A stretch of DNA of 64,000 nucleotides from Aurantiacibacter zhengii (GTDB lineage Bacteria > Pseudomonadota > Alphaproteobacteria > Sphingomonadales > Sphingomonadaceae): NCBI RefSeq assembly GCF_003584125.1, contig NZ_QXFL01000002.1:434001-498000 (forward strand), in the 5' to 3' direction. A model generated the notes under the pieces. The model searched no databases, was not told where the DNA came from, and saw only the letters and a list, made by a program, of their open reading frames with translations. The translations under genes and the position numbers were made by a program. Shown piece after piece: positions 8,805 to 18,157 of the stretch (positions are counted from its first letter, which is position 1; every line of letters starts with the position of its first letter).

Positions 8805-9560
8805 ATGAAATCAGGCACGATTTACCTAGTGGGCGCTGGCCCCGGCGATCCCGACTTGCTCACGCTGCGCGCGGCGCGGCTGATCGAGGCCGCATCGCTT
8901 ATCGTTCACGATGGGCTGGTTGACCCCACCATCCTTGCCATGGCGCGACCCGATGCGCGGCTGGTCTGCGTCGCCAAGCAGCGATCCAGGCATACGCTTC
9001 CGCAAGAGGACATCAACGCCCTACTGGTGCGCGAGGCGCTGGCCGGGGCCGACGTGGTGCGGCTGAAGGGCGGCGACCCGTTCATCTTCGGCCGCGGCGG
9101 GGAGGAGATGGAAGCAGCACAGGCGGCTGGCGTGCGCGTGGAAGTCGTGCCCGGAATAAGCGCCGCCAACGGCGCGGCGGCGGCCAGCGGCATTGCCCTC
9201 ACCCACCGCGAAGATGCCAGCGTGGTCAGCTTCGTGGCTGGCCAGTGCAAGGGCCTTTCGGACCAGGACTGGGTCGGCCTTGCCGGCAAGGGACGCACGC
9301 TGGTGATCTACATGGGCGTTAAAACCGCCCCACAGATTGCCGAAAAGCTGATGGCCGACGGCCTCGCCCCGGACATGCCGCTGGCCGTGATCGAGAAGGC
9401 CTGTCGGCACGACATGCGCGTGCTGCGCGGCCCGCTGGCTGGCCTGCCCGATCTTGTCGAACGCGAGAACGTGCAGAGCCCGGCGCTGATCGTGATCGGC
9501 CACGTAACCGCGCGCGCGGATGGCGCGCTTGTTCAACTCGCGCAGGAAACAGCCTTGTGA
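8805..9560 (+). CDS. cobA: Uroporphyrinogen-III C-methyltransferase (SUMT)
   Basis: Adds two methyl groups to uroporphyrinogen III to give precorrin-2 for siroheme, the cofactor of the sulfite reductase encoded downstream. The 251 residues contain the S-adenosylmethionine site GAGPGDPDLLT near the N-terminus and the family signature VVRLKGGDPFIFGRGGEE at about 85-102. Only the methyltransferase is present, not the dehydrogenase/ferrochelatase half of a full CysG, so that step must come from another gene. The stop overlaps the next gene's GTG by 4 nt. It heads the sulfate assimilation operon. Confidence 0.95.
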   Translation: MKSGTIYLVGAGPGDPDLLTLRAARLIEAASLIVHDGLVDPTILAMARPDARLVCVAKQRSRHTLPQEDINALLVREALAGADVVRLKGGDPFIFGRGGEEMEAAQAAGVRVEVVPGISAANGAAAASGIALTHREDASVVSFVAGQCKGLSDQDWVGLAGKGRTLVIYMGVKTAPQIAEKLMADGLAPDMPLAVIEKACRHDMRVLRGPLAGLPDLVERENVQSPALIVIGHVTARADGALVQLAQETAL

Positions 9561-9853
9561 AAATCCTTACCGGAAATGACCTGAAAACCGGCGCTGTCGT
9601 CTGGTGGGATGGCCAGGGCTGGTCGATCCACATCACCGACGCGGCAGATGCCGGCGACGATGCCGAGAACATCATCGCCGTGGAAAGCGCCGCACGCCGC
9701 GTGAATGCCGCCTACGCCATCGACGCCGAGCAGACCGAGGACGGTCCGCGCCCGGCGCATATCAAGGACCGTGTGCGCGCACTCGGCCCGACCGTTCGCC
9801 CCGATCTGGCTGTTCCCGCAGTCAAGACCGTGGGCTGGGACTGGGTGATCTAG
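9557..9853 (+). CDS. DUF2849 small protein of the sulfite reduction operon
   Basis: A 98-residue soluble protein with a GTG start that overlaps the end of cobA (GTGA). It has the compact DUF2849 look, with KILTGNDLKTGAVVWW at the start and VGWDWVI at the end. The same gene order, between a SUMT gene and a hemoprotein sulfite reductase, recurs in alphaproteobacteria (family knowledge). Its biochemical role is unknown; a part in delivering siroheme or electrons is only a guess from position. The next gene starts 1 nt after its stop. Confidence 0.85.
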   Translation: MKILTGNDLKTGAVVWWDGQGWSIHITDAADAGDDAENIIAVESAARRVNAAYAIDAEQTEDGPRPAHIKDRVRALGPTVRPDLAVPAVKTVGWDWVI

Positions 9854-9854
9854 A

Positions 9855-11489
9855 ATGTATCAGTACGACAAATACGACCAGGCGATGGTGGATGCCCGCG
9901 TGGAGGAATTCCGCGACCAGGCAAAGCGTCGCCTCGAAGGCAAGCTGACGGAGGACCAGTTCAAGCCGCTGCGCCTGCAGAACGGCCTCTACCTGCAATT
10001 GCACGCCTACATGCTGCGCGTCGCCGTGCCCTATGGCACGCTCAATTCCATGCAGATGCACGCGCTGGCCGACATCGCGGACAAGTACGATCGGGGTTAC
10101 GGCCACTTCACCACGCGCCAGAACATCCAGTACAACTGGATCAAGCTGGAAGATGCGGCAGATATCCTGGCCGATCTGGCCAAGGTGGAAATGCATGCCA
10201 TCCAGACCAGCGGCAACTGCATCCGCAACATCTCGTCGGACCAGTACGCCGGCGCTGCGGCTGACGAAGTGGTGGATCCGCGCCCTTATGCGGAGCTGCT
10301 TCGCCAGTGGTCCAGCTTCCACCCCGAGTTCGCCGCCCTGCCGCGCAAGTTCAAGATCTGCGTAATCGCGTCGGAAAAGGACCGTGCGGCGATGCGCCTG
10401 CACGATATCGGCATCAACATCGTGAAGAACGACGAAGGCGCGCTGGGCGCTGCCTTCTACGTGGGCGGGGGCATGGGCCGTACGCCGATGATCGCGCCGC
10501 TGATCCGCGAATTCGTGCCGCTGGACCAGATGGTGACCTATTCCGAGGCGTGCCTGCGCGTCTACAACCGCCATGGCAGGCGGGACAACAAGTACAAGGC
10601 GCGCATCAAGATCCTCGTCCACGAACTGGGTGCGGAGGAATACAAGCGCCAGGTCGAAGAAGAATTCGCGCACCTGCTGGAACAAGGCGTGGAACCGCCC
10701 GCCGCCGAACTGGAGCGCATCTGTGGTTTCTTCCAGCCTCCCGAATTCGCCGAGGGCCTGGCCGAGAAGGCCGACCGTTCCGATCCTGACTTCGCCCTGT
10801 GGATCGACCGCAACTGCTCCCCGCACAAGGCGTCGGGTTATGTCTCCGCCGCAATCAGCCTGAAGCCTGTCGGTGGCATCCCCGGCGATGCCACGGCAGA
10901 GCAGATGCACCTGATGGCGGAAATGGCAAAACAATACAGCTTCGACGAATGCCGCGTCACCCATGCACAGAACATCATTCTGCCGCATGTCGAGATCGGC
11001 CGTCTGTACGAGCTGTGGCAGAAGCTGGACGAAGCTGGCCTGGGCACCGCAAACCTGGACCAGGTGGGCGACATCATCGCCTGCCCCGGCCTCGACTATT
11101 GCAGCCTTGCCAATGCCCGCTCGATCCCCGTCTCGCAGAAGATCTCCGAACGCTTCGCGCAGAACGGCAAGGGCGAACTGCTGGGCGAACTGAAGCTGAA
11201 GATTTCCGGCTGCATCAACGCCTGCGGGCACCACCACGCCGGCCACATCGGCATCTTGGGCGTTGATAAAAAGGGCACCGAGAACTACCAGCTGCTGCTG
11301 GGCGGAAGCGAGGCGGAGGACGTTTCGCTCGCCAAGATCACCGGCCCCGGCTTCAACGAGGCCGGCATCGTCGACGCGGTGGAAACCGTGGCCGATCTCT
11401 ACCTCGAGAAGCGGCAGGACGGGGAACGCTTCCTCGATACCTATCGCCGTCTCGGCATGGAACCGTTCAAGGAGGCGCTTTATGGCTGA
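9855..11489 (+). CDS. cysI: Sulfite reductase hemoprotein (nitrite/sulfite reductase family)
   Basis: Six-electron reduction of sulfite to sulfide on a coupled siroheme and [4Fe-4S] centre. The 544 residues have both half-domains of the nitrite/sulfite reductase fold, with TTRQNIQYNW near residue 95. All four cluster cysteines are present: Cys410 and Cys416 in CPGLDYC, and Cys453 and Cys457 in CINAC. No CysJ flavoprotein gene lies in the operon, so electrons may come from ferredoxin or a flavoprotein encoded elsewhere (inference). It overlaps the DUF934 gene by 8 nt. In this family sulfite and nitrite reductases are close; the neighbouring cysH favours sulfite. Confidence 0.93.
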   Translation: MYQYDKYDQAMVDARVEEFRDQAKRRLEGKLTEDQFKPLRLQNGLYLQLHAYMLRVAVPYGTLNSMQMHALADIADKYDRGYGHFTTRQNIQYNWIKLEDAADILADLAKVEMHAIQTSGNCIRNISSDQYAGAAADEVVDPRPYAELLRQWSSFHPEFAALPRKFKICVIASEKDRAAMRLHDIGINIVKNDEGALGAAFYVGGGMGRTPMIAPLIREFVPLDQMVTYSEACLRVYNRHGRRDNKYKARIKILVHELGAEEYKRQVEEEFAHLLEQGVEPPAAELERICGFFQPPEFAEGLAEKADRSDPDFALWIDRNCSPHKASGYVSAAISLKPVGGIPGDATAEQMHLMAEMAKQYSFDECRVTHAQNIILPHVEIGRLYELWQKLDEAGLGTANLDQVGDIIACPGLDYCSLANARSIPVSQKISERFAQNGKGELLGELKLKISGCINACGHHHAGHIGILGVDKKGTENYQLLLGGSEAEDVSLAKITGPGFNEAGIVDAVETVADLYLEKRQDGERFLDTYRRLGMEPFKEALYG

Positions 11490-11937
11490 TGTGGATCTGG
11501 GCACCGGGCGCGACGACGTGCAGCTGCGCTTCCGTGACGACGAACAGGCCGGCTTTGCCGCCGTTACCGTCGACTCCTTTCTCGACCAGGCGGACGCCGA
11601 AGCCGTGCGCATAGAACCGGGTGACGATGCGCGCGGCCTGTTGCCGCACCTGTCCCGCCTGCGACTGGTGGAAGTGAACTTCCCCAGCCACACGGACGGT
11701 CGCGGCTATTCCGCCGCCCGCCTGCTGCGCGAGCACGGCTACACCGGCGAACTGCGCGCCGTGGGTGACGTGCTGGTGGACCAGCTGCGCTACATGCGTC
11801 GCTGCGGCTTCGATGCCTTCGCACCGGACCAGTGGCTGGACGCGGACGATGCCGCAGCCGCGCTGACGCGGTTCGACCATGTTTATCAATCCGCTGCGGA
11901 CGATGCCGTGCCGATCTGGAACCTGCGCCATGGCTGA
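11482..11937 (+). CDS. DUF934 protein, sulfite reduction accessory
   Basis: A soluble protein of 151 residues. The DUF934 hallmarks are in the second half: LVEVNFPSHTDGRGYSAARL followed by GELRAVGDVLVDQLRYMRRCGFDAF. A strong GGAGG at 11471 lies 7 nt from the ATG at 11482, inside the end of the reductase gene. It overlaps cysH by 8 nt as well, so the three are translated as a block. Members of this family occur almost always next to sulfite reductase genes (family knowledge). The molecular role is not established. Confidence 0.88.
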   Translation: MADVDLGTGRDDVQLRFRDDEQAGFAAVTVDSFLDQADAEAVRIEPGDDARGLLPHLSRLRLVEVNFPSHTDGRGYSAARLLREHGYTGELRAVGDVLVDQLRYMRRCGFDAFAPDQWLDADDAAAALTRFDHVYQSAADDAVPIWNLRHG

Positions 11938-12727
11938 AGCTGCCCGCCGCACAGACAGGAATGTTGACCGGATCGACACCGCTCCTGCTTTCACGCAGGC
12001 GGACGCCGATGCCCTTAGCGCGCGCTTCGAAGGCGTTGCGGCCGACGAACTGCTGCGCACGCTGCTGCACGAGGACGGCCTTGGGCGCGTGGGCGTGGTT
12101 TCCAGCTTCGGAACCGAAGCTGTGGTGCTGCTGCATCTCGTGGCGCGGGCCAACAAGGACGTGCCGATCATCTTCGTCGATACACTCAAGATGTTCGACG
12201 AGACGCTGAAGTACCGCGAACAGGTGATCGCTCTGCTCGGTTTCACCAATACAAGCGTGGTGCGGCCCGATCCCGATGTTCTGAAGGCTAAAGACGAAAC
12301 GGGAATGCGCTGGTCGTACGATCCCGATGGCTGCTGCGAAATCCGCAAGGTGGAGCCGATGAACCGCGCAAAAGCCAGTCTCGACAGCTGGATTTCCGGT
12401 CGCAAGGCCTTCCAGTCCCACACCCGCCAGAACCTGCCGCGTTTCGAGGTGGAGAAAGGCCGGATGAAGGTGAACCCGCTGGGTGACTGGACGAAGGAAG
12501 ATCTTGATGCCTATTTCGAGGAACACGATCTTCCGCGCCACCCGATGGAGGCAATGGGTTATCCCTCCGTCGGTTGTTCCCCCTGCACCAGCACGGTCCT
12601 CCCCGGAGAAGATTCTCGCGCCGGGCGCTGGCGTGGCTGGGACAAGACCGAATGCGGCATTCACTCCACCACGGTGCCAAAGGGCGAAGGCGGCGACCTT
12701 CCGCCCGGTTACGAGCCGTTCCTGTAA
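11930..12727 (+). CDS. cysH: Phosphoadenylyl/adenylyl-sulfate reductase, Fe-S cluster type
   Basis: Reduces activated sulfate to sulfite with thioredoxin as donor. The 265-residue protein has the PP-loop-like SSFGTEAVVLLH (58-69) and the catalytic Cys242 in ECGIH near the C-terminus. It also has the CC (135-136) and CSPC (216-219) pairs that bind a [4Fe-4S] cluster. Those four cysteines mark the assimilatory APS reductase type, whereas enterobacterial PAPS reductase lacks them. It is the last gene of the operon and ends 7 nt from the convergent JmjC-like gene. Confidence 0.94.
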   Translation: MAEAARRTDRNVDRIDTAPAFTQADADALSARFEGVAADELLRTLLHEDGLGRVGVVSSFGTEAVVLLHLVARANKDVPIIFVDTLKMFDETLKYREQVIALLGFTNTSVVRPDPDVLKAKDETGMRWSYDPDGCCEIRKVEPMNRAKASLDSWISGRKAFQSHTRQNLPRFEVEKGRMKVNPLGDWTKEDLDAYFEEHDLPRHPMEAMGYPSVGCSPCTSTVLPGEDSRAGRWRGWDKTECGIHSTTVPKGEGGDLPPGYEPFL

Positions 12728-12734
12728 GCCGCTG

Positions 12735-13937
12735 TCACACTCGCACAAGCAGGCCGTAGGCGATCAGCGAACCGATCACGTCGTCGAGTTCCTCTGCATC
12801 CGTCACAGTGAAATCCGCCTTGCTCAACGAACCGCCCTCGATATGGGCTTGCAACTGAGGCGCGAGTTCTTCCGAAAGAGGCAGGCTGGCACCTGGCAGG
12901 ACGATCTGCCTGCCCTCCCCGCCATCGTCCGCCGCATCCTCGAACGAGTAGAGGATATGCGGGCGAATAGTGAACCGGTCGTGATCGCCGATCGGTCGGC
13001 ACAGCGCGTTGAGGCCGCCGCGCACCCTTCCGCCCTGTGAACGCACGAAGTTGCCGGAGAACGCGGAAAGTGTCGCATCGAAGCTGGCCGTGTCGGCGAT
13101 GGCGCGGGCCATGCGTTCGAACATAGCCTTGTGCGCCGCCCGGTCGCCTTCCTCGAAATAGAGATCGCGTGGCAGCGAATGGCGCATTTCCGGAATGCGC
13201 AGGCTCGCCTCGGCAACGGCTTCCAGCATGAAATCGGCCCAGGTCTGCACCAGGATCCCCACCGTGATGTGCAGGCTCGGTTCGTCACCGTGGGTCAGGG
13301 CGCGGTGTGCCGTGCCGCGTGGCACATATAGGCACTGTCCGGTTTCCAGCACGAAGCTGTCCTTCAGTTCGCCCGGATCGTCGCGATCCTTCCGAAAGCC
13401 TTCCCCGCGATAGGGCAGCGTCTCGCGGTCGCCGTAGATTTCCCAGTCCTTCGCGCCTGCCACCTGCAACACGAAGACATCGTGATCGTCGTAGTGGACG
13501 CCAAAGCCATGCTCGCCCGGCGGCGTCATGTAGATGTTGGTCTGGGTGCGGGCACCGAAGGCGCGTTGCAGCGACAGGCAGAATTCGTACAGCTTGCCAT
13601 CGGCGAAATGCAGCTGCGGCAGGATGATCGTGGCACCGTCGCGAAAGCCGTCGAGAACCGCCCCGCGATCCACTACGCCGTTGGCAAAGGTGTATTCGCC
13701 CGCCGGAATGCCCCTGCCGGACTTGGCCATGCTGATGGAGCGGGCCGGCAATTCGCTGTCGGCGATGATCTCGTCGATGCGATCGATGCTGAGCAGGTCG
13801 CCGACGTTTGGATTGATCGCGGTGCTGTGAAAATAGGCCTTCTCGTAGTGATCGCGAAAAAACTCTTCCGGGGTGAGCGGCGCGATCATCATCTCCAGCG
13901 CACCGTGCGATGAAGTCTGGCTGTTCCGGCTTTCCAT
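12735..13937 (-). CDS. JmjC/cupin 2-oxoglutarate oxygenase (ribosomal oxygenase-like)
   Basis: A probable Fe(II)/2-oxoglutarate hydroxylase of 400 residues. The iron triad is visible: His148 and Asp150 in GVHYDDHDVFVLQV and His211 in YVPRGTAHRAL, the order seen in the ROX group (YcfD/RoxA, MINA53). A C-terminal winged-helix-like acidic region follows. Substrates in that group are ribosomal proteins; the substrate here is unknown. The ATG at 13937 is preferred for its AGGA 5 nt upstream; another ATG lies 18 nt further out. It converges on cysH. Confidence 0.8.
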   Translation of the reverse strand: MESRNSQTSSHGALEMMIAPLTPEEFFRDHYEKAYFHSTAINPNVGDLLSIDRIDEIIADSELPARSISMAKSGRGIPAGEYTFANGVVDRGAVLDGFRDGATIILPQLHFADGKLYEFCLSLQRAFGARTQTNIYMTPPGEHGFGVHYDDHDVFVLQVAGAKDWEIYGDRETLPYRGEGFRKDRDDPGELKDSFVLETGQCLYVPRGTAHRALTHGDEPSLHITVGILVQTWADFMLEAVAEASLRIPEMRHSLPRDLYFEEGDRAAHKAMFERMARAIADTASFDATLSAFSGNFVRSQGGRVRGGLNALCRPIGDHDRFTIRPHILYSFEDAADDGGEGRQIVLPGASLPLSEELAPQLQAHIEGGSLSKADFTVTDAEELDDVIGSLIAYGLLVRV

Positions 13938-13952
13938 AGGTCCTGCCCAAAG

Positions 13953-13978
13953 CAAAAGGGGCCGGACTTACCGGCCCC
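13953..13978 (-). terminator. Rho-independent terminator of the Tat repeat protein gene
   Basis: On the minus strand an 8-bp GC stem GGGGCCGG/CCGGCCCC with a 5-nt loop (13958-13978) is followed by TTTTGCTTT. It lies 32 nt past the stop of the 14011-14574 gene and 16 nt before the start of the JmjC-like gene. It probably separates the two transcripts. Confidence 0.8.
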
Positions 13979-14010
13979 GCGCAATCATGAAATCTGCAAG
14001 AGCCGCAGCA

Positions 14011-14574
14011 CTAGCCGCTACCGCGTCCGCGCCCGTAGTTGACGCGGTCGGCTGAATCGGCGTCGGTCAGGCCGCTACGGCCATTGCCCACCCCGTCACT
14101 GGGGTCGCTGTCGGTGTAACCGGTGCTGCTGCCGCGTCCCCGCCCAGCTGCATCGGAATTGGAGCCACTATCGGAATCGGAGATACCATTGCTGGAACCG
14201 CGCCCGTTGCCCACCCCATCGCTGGGGTCACTGTCGGTAATGCCGGTGCCGTTGCCACGGCCGTTGCCAATCGCATCGCTCGGATCGGAATCGCTCACGC
14301 CGCTTCGGCTTCCACCGCCGCGACCGTACCCCGACGGGTCCGAACTCGCGCCGGAATCGCTGTCGGACATGCCGGTGCGACCATGACCGGCACGGTCGTT
14401 GGGATCGCTGTCGGTATAACCGGTGCTGCCGTAGCCCACATCATCGCTGGGATCGCTATCCGTCCGCCCCGTCTGCTGCGCCGCGGCAGCCGAGCTGATC
14501 ATCGTGGCTGCAACGCCGCCACTCACCAGCGCCACAAAAGAACGCCGCGATACAGGTTTGACCCTTTTTGCCAT
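14011..14574 (-). CDS. Tat-exported protein made of Asp-Ser-Asp-Pro repeats
   Basis: A protein of 187 residues with a twin-arginine signal: SRRSFVAL at 9-16, a hydrophobic stretch and probable cleavage near residue 32. Everything after that is about eight imperfect repeats of 14-23 residues built on TDSDPSDGVGNGRG. Two units have the longer variant SDSDSG-x-SD. The D-x-D-x-x-D spacing with following glycines looks like calcium-binding thrombospondin type 3 or RTX motifs, but calcium binding is inference. The mature part has no hydrophobic core, enzyme motif or cysteine. A GGGGGAAA Shine-Dalgarno sequence precedes the ATG at 14574. Confidence 0.8.
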   Translation of the reverse strand: MAKRVKPVSRRSFVALVSGGVAATMISSAAAAQQTGRTDSDPSDDVGYGSTGYTDSDPNDRAGHGRTGMSDSDSGASSDPSGYGRGGGSRSGVSDSDPSDAIGNGRGNGTGITDSDPSDGVGNGRGSSNGISDSDSGSNSDAAGRGRGSSTGYTDSDPSDGVGNGRSGLTDADSADRVNYGRGRGSG

Positions 14575-14683
14575 GATTTCCCCCACTTTACTCGCGCTCT
14601 CGCGGAGTATCCCACCAATAGTTCCTGCAAATCCCAAGACGATGCAGTAATCGCAAACCCTTCACGAAGGCTTACGAACTAAT

Positions 14684-15592
14684 TCACAACCAGTTGTTGA
14701 CTTTATACCAGCGGGCGGTTTCGGCAAGCCCATCTTTCGTACCTATCTGCGGGCTCCACAACCGCGCGGGAACGGCCCGGTCCGGGCTGCTGGTCCAGTC
14801 GGGATGCGCCATGTAGCTTGCACGGTCTAGCGTCAGCTTGGCCCTGTCGCCTCGAAGCAGGCGATCCAGCCTGGCAGCCCCCATCAGCACGCCGCGCGGC
14901 ACATGCGGAGCCCATACGCTCTTGCCCATGGCCGCCCCGATGGCGTGCGCCAGCTGCTTGTGGCTCCAGCCGCCGTCCTTGCCGTCATCCGGCTCCAGAA
15001 CGCGCGGCTGGCTGTCCGCCGGGCTGTCCACCAGGTCGAGCAGCAGGCGTGCAAGGTCGTCCACATGGATTATGGACGTGCGACCAGCCGGCGGCATGGG
15101 GAGCAAACCCCACCGCGCAGCCTTGAACAGTTCGAAGATTTCGGTGTCGCGCGGGCCATAGACAGCAGGGGGTCGGACGATGGTCCAGTCGAGATCGCTG
15201 TCTTCCAAGAAATGTTCGGCCTGCCTCTTCGACTGGCCGTAAAGCGACAGATCGGGCTCGCGCGCCGCCAGCGACGATACGTGTACGAAGCGCCTGACAC
15301 CGCCCCGCTGCGCTGCGGCAACGACGTTTCGGGTACCCTGCGCATTGCCTTCGAAGAAACCCTCGGCATCCGGCGCATTCACCACGCCGGCGATATGGAT
15401 AACCGCCGTGGCCCCTTGCATCAGCCGGTCCAGCGCATCGTGCGATGAAAGGTCGCCCTTTATCCAGGACACACCATCGCGCGCGTCCTGTTCCCGCCTG
15501 GCAAGCGCCCTGGCCGCGCGGCCCCGCGTCGCTGCCTGGTCAAGGACGGCCCGACCGACAAAGCCGGTGCCGCCGGTGATGGCAATGGTCAC
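14684..15592 (-). CDS. NAD(P)-dependent epimerase/dehydratase family protein (extended SDR)
   Basis: An extended short-chain dehydrogenase of 302 residues. The cofactor motif GGTGFVG is at 7-13, and the active-site Tyr and Lys are in LYGQSKRQAE. The VRPPAVYGPRD segment is usual for sugar-nucleotide or NDUFA9-like epimerases. The substrate cannot be told from sequence. It starts with GTG overlapping the proB stop by 4 nt (GTGA), so it is the last gene of an obgE-proB-epimerase group. Confidence 0.85.
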   Translation of the reverse strand: MTIAITGGTGFVGRAVLDQAATRGRAARALARREQDARDGVSWIKGDLSSHDALDRLMQGATAVIHIAGVVNAPDAEGFFEGNAQGTRNVVAAAQRGGVRRFVHVSSLAAREPDLSLYGQSKRQAEHFLEDSDLDWTIVRPPAVYGPRDTEIFELFKAARWGLLPMPPAGRTSIIHVDDLARLLLDLVDSPADSQPRVLEPDDGKDGGWSHKQLAHAIGAAMGKSVWAPHVPRGVLMGAARLDRLLRGDRAKLTLDRASYMAHPDWTSSPDRAVPARLWSPQIGTKDGLAETARWYKVNNWL

Positions 15593-16722
15593 AACAGCAC
15601 GAGGTGATCCCGGTGGATCACCGCCGAGCGCGGCGTGTGACCAAGGATATCTTCGTGTTCCTCGCTGGAATGGCCCTTGATCGCCACTACGTCGGACCAG
15701 TCGTATTCCACGACACCCTTGGCAATCATCCGGCGGTTCTCGTCGTAAACCGGCAGGATATCGCCGCGCTCGAACTCGCCTTCCACCTTCAGGATACCGG
15801 TGGCCAGAACGCTCTTGCCGCTCTGCAGCGCCTCGACGCAGCCATCGTCCACGGTCAGGGCGCCGTTAAAGCGCATCCGCCCGCCGATCCATGCCCTGCG
15901 ACCCGAATCCTCGCGCTTGGGAAGGAACAGCGTGCCTGCCTGCCCGGCCAGAGCGCGGCCAATAGGCATTTCGTGCTGTCCGTTCATGATGGCAAGGGCA
16001 ATCCCGGCGCGTTCCGCGATTTCCGCGGCCAGCAGCTTTGCGGTCATTCCGCCCGAACCCAGGCCGGAGCCGGAACCACCGTCGGCCATGGCGTGAATTT
16101 CGTCGGTAACACCGCGAACCTCTTCCAGCCGCTCCGCTTCCGGGTCGTCCGGATGGCGGTCATAGAGTCCGTCCACGTCCGTCAGCAGGATCACCCCGTC
16201 GGCATCGCATGCCTGCGCAACGCGTGCGGCCAGCCGATCGTTATCGCCAAAACGGATTTCGCCGGTGGAGATCGTGTCGTTCTCGTTCACCACCGGAACC
16301 ACGCCCGATTTAAGCAACCGGCGCAGCGTGGCGGAGATGTTGAGATAGCGACGACGGTGTTCGAAATCGTCCAGCGTCAGCAGCAGCTGCGCGGCCACCA
16401 GGCGGCGTTCGGTCAGCAGGCTGGACCATGTGGATGCGAGTGAAATCTGGCCTACCGATGCAGATGCCTGCGCCTCTGCCAGCGTGCGCTTGCCGCCATG
16501 CGTGAAACCCAGCTGCTTGGCCCCGATGGCGATCGCGCCCGAACTGACCACGACGACCTCCTGCCCGCGTTCAAGTGCGGTGAAAACTTCGTTCACGACC
16601 GTACGCAGCCATTCGACGCGCACCTGCCCGGCACCATCGACCAGCAAGGCGCTGCCGATCTTGATGACCAGCCGGCGGCATTTTTCGGGATTGCGAAAGT
16701 CGTCGAGTATATCAATAGCCAT
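15589..16722 (-). CDS. proB: Glutamate 5-kinase with PUA domain
   Basis: First enzyme of proline synthesis, phosphorylating glutamate. The 377 residues hold an N-terminal amino acid kinase domain, with VIKIGSALLV near residue 20, VVVSSGAIAIG near 57-67 and VNENDTIST. A C-terminal PUA domain starts near residue 285. Length and domains match the long alphaproteobacterial form. It lies 53 nt downstream of obgE, a common alphaproteobacterial pairing. proC, the last enzyme of the pathway, is 3.4 kb away; proA is not in the window. Confidence 0.96.
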   Translation of the reverse strand: MAIDILDDFRNPEKCRRLVIKIGSALLVDGAGQVRVEWLRTVVNEVFTALERGQEVVVVSSGAIAIGAKQLGFTHGGKRTLAEAQASASVGQISLASTWSSLLTERRLVAAQLLLTLDDFEHRRRYLNISATLRRLLKSGVVPVVNENDTISTGEIRFGDNDRLAARVAQACDADGVILLTDVDGLYDRHPDDPEAERLEEVRGVTDEIHAMADGGSGSGLGSGGMTAKLLAAEIAERAGIALAIMNGQHEMPIGRALAGQAGTLFLPKREDSGRRAWIGGRMRFNGALTVDDGCVEALQSGKSVLATGILKVEGEFERGDILPVYDENRRMIAKGVVEYDWSDVVAIKGHSSEEHEDILGHTPRSAVIHRDHLVLL

Positions 16723-16775
16723 GGGCGGCCAGATAGGGCCTTTCGCGCCGATTTTCTAGGCCGGATCGGGATTGG

Positions 16776-17849
<1,074 letters not shown>

Positions 17850-17958
17850 TTATGCGCTTTTGCGGGTTTTCACCACCCGCTTAACGGCACGCGATGCGCG
17901 CGCATGCTGTTCGCTGATGGCAGGGGCCGGGTTGTCGGACGGTTCCGGAGGGGCGAAC

Positions 17959-18034
<76 letters not shown>

Positions 18035-18115
18035 GTTCCAGTTTCGCATCGCCGGCCGGGCGCGCGGCCCGGATCGGGAAGGATGGCCATCTAGCGACTA
18101 GCGGCGCACCTTGAA

Positions 18116-18135
18116 AGAGGGAATTTACGCCCTCT
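18116..18135 (-). terminator. Possible weak terminator after the polyproline lipoprotein gene
   Basis: On the minus strand AGAGGG pairs with CCCTCT across an 8-nt loop, followed by only TTTC. It lies 22 nt past the stop of the lipoprotein gene. The stem is short and the T-run poor, so this is tentative. Confidence 0.35.
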
Positions 18136-18157
18136 CCCCTCGATTATTGATCTGCAT

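Noticed and set aside
9822-11693. A 623-codon open frame on the minus strand opposite the sulfite reductase gene
   Set aside because: It lies fully across cysI, whose four cluster cysteines are intact. Composition is that of a shadow frame and there is no ribosome site or domain.
14041-14480. Repeat DNA in the Tat protein gene as a CRISPR array
   Set aside because: Repeats are in frame, of uneven length, without unique spacers, and they encode the Asp-rich units.
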